64,000 bases of DNA from Phlebopus portentosus (lineage: Eukaryota > Basidiomycota > Agaricomycetes > Boletales > Boletinellaceae). Location: positions 2,294,001-2,358,000 of the forward strand of contig JAYXKI010000004.1 in NCBI GenBank assembly GCA_037892935.1, given 5' to 3'. Below are positions 53,184-61,480 of this stretch, in pieces. The position numbers and the translations under genes were made by a program. The first letter of the stretch is position 1; every line of letters begins with the position of its first letter. The notes under the pieces were generated by a model, which did no database searches, had not been told where the DNA came from, and saw only the letters and a list, made by a program, of their open reading frames with translations.

Positions 53184-54587
53184 CGTGTAGCTCATAGTGT
53201 CAATTTTGTCCCTTGTCTCGTCTTGTAATATCGATTTGTTACAACCATCCAATCATCATCATTCTATTTGTCGTTTGGTACATGCGGAAGCGACGTTGCC
53301 CGTCGCGACAGCTTGGTCAAGCCTCTTTCGAGCCGATTGGATATGACTAAGATACAGCTAAGGTCAAGGCGTAGGCTTCATCCATACAGTGATTCTAGGT
53401 AAGAACATGTCATTAGGTGCTTTCTCTCACTCAACTGATAGCATGCCGTTCCCTTCTGCAGCCGCATTCCCTTTCTGACTCTTGATGAGTATCCCGCAGA
53501 ACGTTCAGAACAGCTTTTGCCTCTTTTCTGTTAGTTACGAGGACCATCTGGAATGGATATGCATAAGCTTCAAAATGCTTCGCAAAGATTGCACCCGCGT
53601 TGTGTGATCGTCTTTTACTACCTGCTGTAGCCTAAACTACAGCCTGTGCAGCACATCGCCTCTCCCGTTTGATCCTTTTCTCGAAGAGAACGCAGGTCGG
53701 CATAGGCCTCAATGGTTCGCCACTGTTACCGGTATTGCCATCGCTATACGGAGAGCTTGCGAAAACAGCGACCGTGGGAAGGCGAGAAGCGAGCTATTTT
53801 CATTTTGTAACCACTGGACGTCTTGATCTGGAGCTTCCATTTGTGTTAGCCAACCATTGAACCAATGAAGTGAGCTAAAAGCAGAATCGGTTCTTCTCCT
53901 TTGGAATAGGCTGTACAACGCAAAATCAAGCAATGTTTTGATAGTCGTGCGTTTCACAGGTTCAAGCCTGATTGTTCGCCGCTTACTCGCCCTTCCAAGG
54001 CGACTGCTTCGCACCGAACAACGTTGCCTCAATCAATTGGAAACCTGATTCGGTTTGGTCGTGCAAATGAAGGTTCAGTAAGGTGGGCGCCTTTCTATGA
54101 AGTCCCCCGAGAATTGCTGAACATGATCATTTTGTTTACGCCCAGATCCTTCTATTGGACCATCATCAGCACCCGCATCATTTCTCAAGCCCGATTGACC
54201 GACAGAAGCGGGTGCAGTTGGTTTGATGAGTTCGGAAGAAGCCATATTTGCACCCGTATCCCATCTCGTTGCCGAGCACAGGCTATTTTTGTCCTGATTG
54301 AAGGTTGAAGATTTTGAACACAGTAGACTATTCGCCTCTGTACTGTTGGAAAGTATGAAATCGAGTTACGGTATAAATGCGACTCGGAATTTTACTATCT
54401 GGTCTTTAGAGCACAGTCTCCTACTTTAGTCTTCACCTTTCTTCCACCTCGTCAACCGTGCTGTGCACGTTTTCCTTTTACTCATCTTCATCTAGTTTCT
54501 CCAGGCCAGCCTGAACGTACCAGCTCTGCATATTCATTCCGACCTTCCGTCTCCCCTTAACGTCCACTTTATTTCTCGACTATAACT
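53184..54587. other. Intergenic, promoter side of the Egh16-like gene
   Basis: About 1.4 kb. Joined across the copia element it continues the permease upstream region. A GGTATAAATG-type TATA box is at about 54369-54378. Plus-strand open frames at 53669-53860 and 54024-54308 lack support. Confidence 0.4.
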
Positions 54588-55981
54588 ATGAAGGTTATCT
54601 CCCAGCTCGTCCCCCTTCTCGCCTTTGCGCTCCACGTCCGCGCTCACGGTGTTCTAACGGCCGTCACTGGAACCAATGGTGTCACTGGCCAGGGCTTTGG
54701 TGTCATTGCCAGTACGCCGCGTGATGGGTCAAAGCGCAACCCGTTCCAAGTACGTCTAACTGTATCATAGAATTTCATCTGGTTCTGATTAGAACATCTT
54801 TTGATATTTGATCTGACGTTGAGTAGCAAGATACCAGCATCATCCGTGATAGAGAAATCAACAGGGGAGATGCGGGGGTCTGTGGACGAACGCTCGCTGG
54901 TGGGGACAACGACGTTACAACTCAGCTTAACGGTGAGTCTTCATTTCCCCGTCGCCCAAGTCATCTAAACCGATGTTCTTTCTTTCTCTCTATAGCCGCT
55001 GTTGCAGCTGGTCTCCCATCTGCCGCTGACGACGGTACAGTCACCATGACTCTTCACCAAGTGAACGGTGATGGTGCTGGGTAAGTATAATTTTTCTTTT
55101 CCAAATTTCTCTTCTGCTAATATCATTAATAGTCCGTACACCTGCGAGGTATCAACAGACGCAACGGGAGCGAACTTCGCGGCTATGACGGTAACGACAA
55201 ACGTGCCAGGTCGCAATTCCCGCAGCAACGCGAAAGCGACTGATTTCGCTCTTGTCGCGCGTACGTCCAACTTTTTTTTTTTTTGTGTGTCGAATCAAAT
55301 TACTGAAAGGTGAATTTCTCGATTATAGAGATGCCTGCCGGAGCCACATGTACTGGCGGTCCGAACGGTGATGCGTGCCTTGTGCGCTGCCGCAACTCGG
55401 CTGCTGCCGGTCCTTTCGGTGGCTGCGTAGCTGGTACGTGCTTTCATCCCTCTATGATTTGTATAGAGGTAGTGGTTAATACGACATGGGTTTTTTTAGT
55501 GACCAACGCTGGGAGCGATAATGCTACGGCAGCGGCGGCTGGAGCTACGGATGCAACTGCAGCGGCTGCTGCTACGGATGAAACTGCAACTGACGCAGCT
55601 GTGGCCACTGTTGATGCGTCAAGCGTTGTCAACACGGCCGACATCGCTGCTACCGCTGCAACAGACTCTGTCGCCGCTGTTTCTACGTCTGCTGCTGCTG
55701 CCGGTGCCGTAACAGGAAGCACAGACTCTAGTGTGAGTGATGCGGACGGAGCGAATGGAGTTAGCATGAACAGCAACACGGCCAACGTGAACTCCAATGC
55801 TTCTAAAGCTGGTTTCGCGCGCGCGTCGGATGCCGAAGATGACGAGGACGAGGACGAAGATGAAGACGCAGATGATGACCGTTCTATTCACGATGTAGAA
55901 GTCGCTCTCGCGGCGGACCTCGACCGTCGTTTCGCAGAGCGTGTCAGCCGTTCACGCATTGTGGGTCGTCGGGCTTTTTGA
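54588..55981 (+). CDS. Egh16/GAS1-like secreted protein
   Basis: Six exons (54588-54749, 54827-54932, 54996-55080, 55133-55260, 55329-55433, 55500-55981) give 355 residues in continuous phase. Residues 1-19 form a signal peptide (LVPLLAFALHVRAHG, cleavage before HG). The mature start HGVLTAVTGTNGVTGQGFGV and the DTSIIRDREI and CGRT blocks identify the Egh16-like family (GAS1/MAS3/Egh16H), known as secreted proteins made during host penetration by pathogenic fungi. Paired Cys in CTGGPNGDACLVRC fit a disulfide-rich fold. The last exon adds about 160 residues, first Ala/Thr-rich low complexity, then an Asp/Glu run and a final basic, helical segment. This tail is longer than in the family as I know it. 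Its role in this fungus is unknown. Confidence 0.85.
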
Positions 55982-56211
55982 GAATGCCATGATGCTATAT
56001 AGTTTAGTTCAACTATCTCATTGGTGCATTTACAGGCTGTTTCTTGAGCATGTCTTCATCCCCCCCATCAACATTTACAGTCTTTTTCATATGTATTGTC
56101 ACTCGCGACTTCTGTGATTTTTGTCACACAGAACACCTCAAAATATAAAAATCACCATATCTCACTCAATTCTTGACCGGTTTGCGTGATATAAGTTGCT
56201 AAATTCATAGT

Positions 56212-56703
56212 TTTAAGATATGTTTCAAATTCCAACAAGGATGAAGAGAAATGAGCAAAGAATGAGTGAAATATGTCACAAAAGGCCGATTTTAGACACT
56301 TCCTTCATGTGCATTTTTTCCTGCCCTCAGACTGGGTGCTACAGTCCTACAGGGAAGTCCAAAATGATATAATTGCTTCATTGTAAATTCACAGACTGAC
56401 TTTGAGCTGTATTCTGCATTGTATCTGCTGGTTTGGTACATGTCTGAGCTGAGCTCAAACCTACCTTTTCTCAAGGGCCCCCAGACCTCAAAATAAATTT
56501 ATTCTTAGGAAAGCTGATGCCTGTAAATTCATATTATGCCAATAGCACCACTCTGCTGCAGTCTAGGTTGTTGTAGCACCCAGTCTGAGGGCAGGAAAAA
56601 ATGCATATGAAGGAAGTGTCTAAAATTGGCCTTTTGTGACATATTTCACTCATTCTTTGCTCATTTCTCTTCATCCTTGTTGGAATTTGAAACATATCTT
56701 AAA
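56212..56703. repeat. Inverted-repeat (hairpin) element
   Basis: Arms of about 130 bp (56212-56342 and 56573-56703) are near-perfect reverse complements, beginning TTTAAGATATG and meeting around TGTAGCACCCAG. A loop of about 230 bp separates them. No ORF is inside. It may be a MITE or another foldback element; no clear target duplication was found. Its right end touches the end of the decayed copia LTR at 56704. Confidence 0.8.
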
Positions 56704-56990
56704 TGTGAGCAAGGGAGCAAACAAAGTATTCGAGCACACAGCTATTAGATTCAAGAACTAAAGAAATACATGAGAATAAACTACATATTTATAGGCTTTC
56801 TACATTTCTTCGATAACGCAAACGTGAGGCGCAAATACGAATAAAATACATCACAAGGAGTAACAGAGACAGAGTGGAAACATGAAATGATTAAGCCGAA
56901 TTGCGGCTGTAAAATGAAGATAATACTTTTTAGGTCACATGCCAAGAATATTCCCAGATCAAGACTACTTCATCGATTTGGATTCCAACA
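56704..56990 (-). repeat. 3' LTR of the decayed copia element
   Basis: On the minus strand a purine tract GAGGGGGAG (56999-56991) is followed by TGTTGGAATC, and the unit ends CTCACA at 56704 (287 bp). A TATAAATA box lies inside. The matching 5' LTR is not in the window. Confidence 0.65.
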
Positions 56991-56997
56991 CTCCCCC

Positions 56998-59148
56998 TCA
57001 AATCATACGGAGTCCAAGTGCATTCGCAAAATGTTTGACCTTGAAGGAAGGAAGTGGTTTTGTAAGAATATCGGCCGTCATATCTTCTGTAGGGCAGTAA
57101 ACAAGTTTGATGGTCCCATTTTTGCATACCCAATGTAAGAAATGATATTGAACGTCCATGTATTTCGTTCGAGCAGAGAATTGGCGAGTCTTGGCTAAAT
57201 CGATAGCTCCTTTGTTGTCTGCATAAAGTATGATTGGTTTGTTAATGGTCGAAAAGATTTGTGAAATAAGTTGTTTGAGCCAAATAGCCTCCTTTGCAGC
57301 ATGAACTGCTGCAATGTACTCTGATTCAATGGTAGAGAGCGAAACAATCTCTTGAGTCTTCAAGTACCAGGATACCACGCCACCATTAATAAGAAAAGCA
57401 TTTCCTGAAATTGCTCAACGGTCTTCTTGCATACTTCCATCTGCATCTGTAAATCCTTTGAATTTGATGTTATCAACACCCCCATAAGTTAATTGAAGAT
57501 TGATAGTTCCTTTTAGATATGCAAAGATGCATCGAAGGGCATTGAAATGCGAAAGACCAGGATTAATTGAAAATTTTGAAAGCAGAGTGACGGCAAAGGC
57601 AATATCTGGCCTGGTAGCCAAAGCAGCGTACATGAGAGAGCCAACCATCTCATGATATGGGGCATCTCTCATTAAACCAAGTTCTTCTGAAGTGACCATG
57701 GATTGAGCAGAACTGAGGTGAACATTTGGATCCATGGGTGAGGAGACAGGTCGAATGGTTTCCAAATTGAATTGATGTAAAATAGACCCAATATAACTGG
57801 ATTGGGAGAGCCCAATAGTGCCTAATTCACGATCTCGAGTGATTTTGATGCCTAATAGCCAGTGGAGGTCACCAAGATCAGAAATGTCTACAAATTTGCG
57901 AAGACGGATTTTGAAATTGAGGATTTGGTTACATCGATCAGCGGTGATCGTAAAGTTATCCACATGAATAACAATTATGATAAGCTCCATCCCAGCAGTA
58001 GAAGGCCCCGAGGTCTAGATCCGAGCATTTAAAACCCAGTTGATTGATGAAAATCCACATGACTTTCTGGTACCATTTACGGCCAGACTGCTTTAAGCCG
58101 TAAATTGGTTTCTTTAGTTCATACACCTCAGTTCCTCCTCATTTGAAGCCTGGTGGCGGCCTCATGAAACTCTTCTCTCCTTCATCAAATTAGTCATTCA
58201 GGTAAGCACTTTTGACATCCACCTGAGCTAGTTCCATGTTGGTTTTGGCTACCATTGCGAGGATCATTTGAATGGTGGAAAGTTTCACAATAGGTGCATA
58301 CGTTTCAAAGAAATCGACTTCTGGTATTTGACTGAATCCTTGTGCAACCAGTCTTGCTTTATAGCATATAGGCTTCACTCCAGCATCCTTCTTCACCTTG
58401 AAGACCCATCTGGAGCCCACAATGTTGGTTCCTTTAGGTGCATGTCCGATCTCCCATGTCCCAGCATTCTCTAATGCCTTCATTTCTTCTTCAATCGCCT
58501 ATTCCCACATTGGCCATTCAGGGAGGCTCCTTGCCTCCTTGATGATCCTTGGTTCCAATGGATCCTTATGGTCCATTACAGTGGTGAGTGCATATTCTTC
58601 ATCATAATCGTCCTTCCACTCATCTATCACATCCACAGCAATCACCGCAGCATTCGTCCTCATAGCTCTGGGGAGCATGCTATCGATTCCAGCTCTGGCC
58701 ATTACACGTCAAACATATGCTGAGGGTTTTCAAATTTGGCATTCCCTCGGTTGAATTTCACTTGGATTGCTGGAATTTGGTGTTTTGACTTGGTGAGTGT
58801 CATTTTGATTGAATTTTTGCAAATTATTCATTACTGATGGCCTGCTTGTTTCCTCCCCCTCAAAATGACAAATGGAAGCTTCTTGAGGTGAGAAATAAAC
58901 ACTTCGTTTGATTGAAATGGATTTATTGTTAGGAAAATAGATGCGCGATCCATTCGATGAAGGATCATATCTGAGCCATCGTCCTTCGCGAGCTCATTCA
59001 TCAAGCTTCGATTTTGTTTTATCGTGAACCCAACACTTTGTTCCCCATTCTTGAAGCCCAGATAGGTTCAGCTTCTCTCCAGTAAGTGCTTCATATGGTG
59101 TCTTTCCTCCCAAAATTTTTGTTGACGTTCTGTTCTTCAACCAGACGG
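56998..59148 (-). pseudogene. Decayed Ty1/copia pol, 5'-truncated by insertion of Gypsy-B
   Basis: Reading from 59148 leftward, the integrase C-terminal block (TPYEALTGEKLNLSGL) is followed by a linker, then RT blocks (GSRWVFKVKKDAG, KARLVAQGFSQ), an RT catalytic site changed to HVDNF, LHWLLGIKITRD, and RNase H (DADGSMQEDR, STIESEYIAAVHAAKEAIW, ADILTKPLPSFK) ending at 56998. Several stops and frame changes break it (for example near 58190, 57990 and 57415). Everything upstream of the integrase C-terminus is missing because Gypsy-B starts at 59149. Confidence 0.88.
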
Positions 59149-59609
59149 TGTTATAAGGACTCGAACATTTTCCTTTTCTTTTCTGACGTCATCATTTATT
59201 TTAATATTCTTTTTCTTTTCTTTTATTTTTCTTATGCGCTTATTCATCCTTTTGCCGGAACATTCCACAATGTTCTATCACGCTCACTAATCATCCCATT
59301 CCTTGTCATGTGACTTCCCATTAGGGTAGACCTTTCCCGCACCCAAAGTCTATATAAGTAGATAGTTTGACTCTTTTGTTCCTTGTCTTTCTATTCTACT
59401 TACCTTCACTGCGACCTAGGTATCTACTCTTGTATTATTAGTTTGCTGAATTCTACTTACCTTCACTGCGACCTAGCATTCGACGGTCTGGACTTAAGCC
59501 TCGTCTTAGCTGTCTTGACCTGAGCGACGTGTTTGGGATTATCTCATTCATGCTTGTTTGTTGTTGTGTTGGCCTGCCTCGACTCAGTCCTTGAGCCGTC
59601 CGCCTAACA
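59149..59609 (+). repeat. Gypsy-B 5' LTR
   Basis: Ends TGTTA and TAACA fit an LTR and agree with the point where the copia reading frame stops. The TATA box TATATAAG is at 59351. A 26-bp direct repeat occurs at 59394-59419 and 59451-59476, in the presumed transcribed leader. The partner LTR is beyond the window, so the limits are inferred. Confidence 0.75.
59351..59358 (+). promoter_or_regulatory. TATA box of Gypsy-B LTR
   Basis: TATATAAG, starting 34 nt before the GTCTTTCTATT at 59385, which would be the RNA 5' end under self-priming. Confidence 0.65.
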
Positions 59610-59610
59610 T

Positions 59611-59621
59611 AATAGAAAGAC
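59611..59621 (+). other. Self-priming primer-binding site of Gypsy-B
   Basis: AATAGAAAGAC begins two bases after the LTR end and is the exact reverse complement of GTCTTTCTATT at 59385-59395 in the same LTR. Tf1 uses the first 11 nt of its RNA in this way. Confidence 0.7.
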
Positions 59622-59953
59622 CTACCTCTGGCTCATGCCCGATTCCGTTGTCATCGAGCGCTCGCCTGTGACGTGTCCCCTGAAGTATATCTTCAAAGGA
59701 CGACATTGAACGAAACCCGGTTCCTACCGTGCAGACAACAAACCCCTATCTTGCCCGTCGAAGTCCGATTGACTCTGACGTGACCCGATAGTACCCGAAG
59801 TATTAACCAATCACATCACCGTGGCGCTCCAAATCACCCTTCTCTGGAACTCCCATCAAACCTTCTCGTGGGTAACGCATAGAGTCCAGTCGTCGACAAG
59901 TATCTCCTTCATTATCTACCTCGGAGCCTTTCGTTTAGTCATCAGTTTCAAAG

Positions 59954-61480
59954 ATGAGCCGGTTATCCGAAGTCGGTCCCGCCTGAACAGCATCCCGATC
60001 CCCGTTCCACCCCCAGCCTATCAAGGTGGAGCTAACTGACAAGCAACGAGCGGCCCTCCCTGTGAACTCTAGGTGGAGCGCCTCGCGGGGACATTATATC
60101 GTCAAAGCAGGAAATCAAGTCTTCAGCACCTGGTGGGACGAGACTGCCAAGAGGTGGTACTCCCAGAGGGAAGGAAGGTCCATCCACTGGAGAGTGAAAC
60201 AAGAAGACGACGTAGACGAGCCCTCACCTCCTACTCCGACGCAACCAACAGCCCCCTTACCAGAACCATCGGGTTCGACCACCCAAGCGTTGGCCCCCAC
60301 TGTCGAGCCTTCTCCGGCGTTTGGAAAGTTCCGAGAACCAGCGCCGCTTATACCGAGTGAAGAAGACAAAGAAGAAGAAGAAGAACACGAGATGTCATTA
60401 TCGAAGGAAGTGATGACTGATCTCGCGACGGCGGTCGCACTAGTGCTCCAAGCTGCAGGCGAAGGTGCGAACCAAGGATCAAAGGTGTCGAAGAAGGTCC
60501 ACGTCGCCAAACCAAGAGACTTCGATGGTGAACACAATTATGTGGACTTCAAGCGAGAGCTGCGCCTCTACATCTACGCATCTGAGTCAGAGTTCAGGAC
60601 GAACAAGAGTAAGATTATGTTCGCCCTGTCGTACATGAAGAGTGGTGCTGCGGCTCGCTGGGCAGAGAGTTACACCAGTGGAGCAGTCGATGCAGACGGC
60701 AACCTGACATTCACAGACGCCTGGGACGCCTTCTTAAAGAAGCTGGACACTTCGTTCGATGACCCTGCCAGATCCCAAAAGGCCTTCGAACGACTAGATG
60801 CAATGTACCAAGGAGACCTCAACGCCGACGAGTTTTTCAACAAGTTTGACATTTGTCGAGTGGATGCTGGCCTAGCAACAGAGGCACACGACAAATGGTT
60901 GATGAGTCGCCTGAAGAGGGCGCTAAACCCGAAGGTTGTGGAAGGGGTCATGAGATTGCCCAATGAACTGACGTCGTATGAAGAGTTCAAGAAAGCCGCC
61001 GTCAAGGTCAACAGGGTCGAGCGCCAAATCAGGGACCTGATGGCTGAACGTCGGAGAAAGACAATTAGTTCGACAGCGATGAAACCAGCTCCGACACCAC
61101 TAATGAGACGTTTTATGCCGCCTCAACAAGCAGCCCGTCCTTTCATACCCCCCGCTCAAGATCGTCATGATGCTACAGGAGTAACGTATGGAGGCTTAGG
61201 ACAACCCATGGATGTGATGATGAACCAGGCACGTCGTACACGTGCTTGTTACAAGTGCGGTCAGGTGGGCCATTACATCAGGGAATGCCCGCGAGGTCGT
61301 GAAGCAATACGTGCCATCATCACAGCCTTCGTCCCAGCAGACAGAAAGGCGCTCTTCGAGGAACTTGGCCAAGCAAAGGAATCCTCCTTTGAAGAGGACG
61401 ACGACGACGATGTACGAGCGGTACCCGCTGAGCTGGAAGAACTCATAGAAGGCGAGGGTTTTCCAGAAGACCAGGCGTAG
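59954..61480 (+). pseudogene. gag: Gypsy-B gag with an early in-frame TGA
   Basis: In-frame ATG at 59954 is followed after ten codons by TGA (59984-59986), after which the frame is open to TAG at 61478. Between the TGA and 60391 there is no other ATG in frame. The protein has a Pro/Glu-rich N-terminal part, a run of Glu, a retrotransposon Gag capsid region (KKVHVAKPRDFDGEHNYVD, RWAESYTSG, SRLKRALNPKV) and a CCHC knuckle CYKCGQVGHYIREC. An acidic tail ends it. Confidence 0.85.
61456..61462 (+). promoter_or_regulatory. -1 frameshift heptamer GGGTTTT of Gypsy-B
   Basis: In the gag frame the codons are GAG GGT TTT CCA, so G GGT TTT fits X XXY YYZ. A -1 slip enters the pol frame that passes through ATG 61489. 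It lies 15 bases before the gag stop. Confidence 0.75.

Noticed and set aside
53669..54308. Plus-strand frames upstream of the Egh16-like gene
   Set aside because: Short frames without domains or splice logic.
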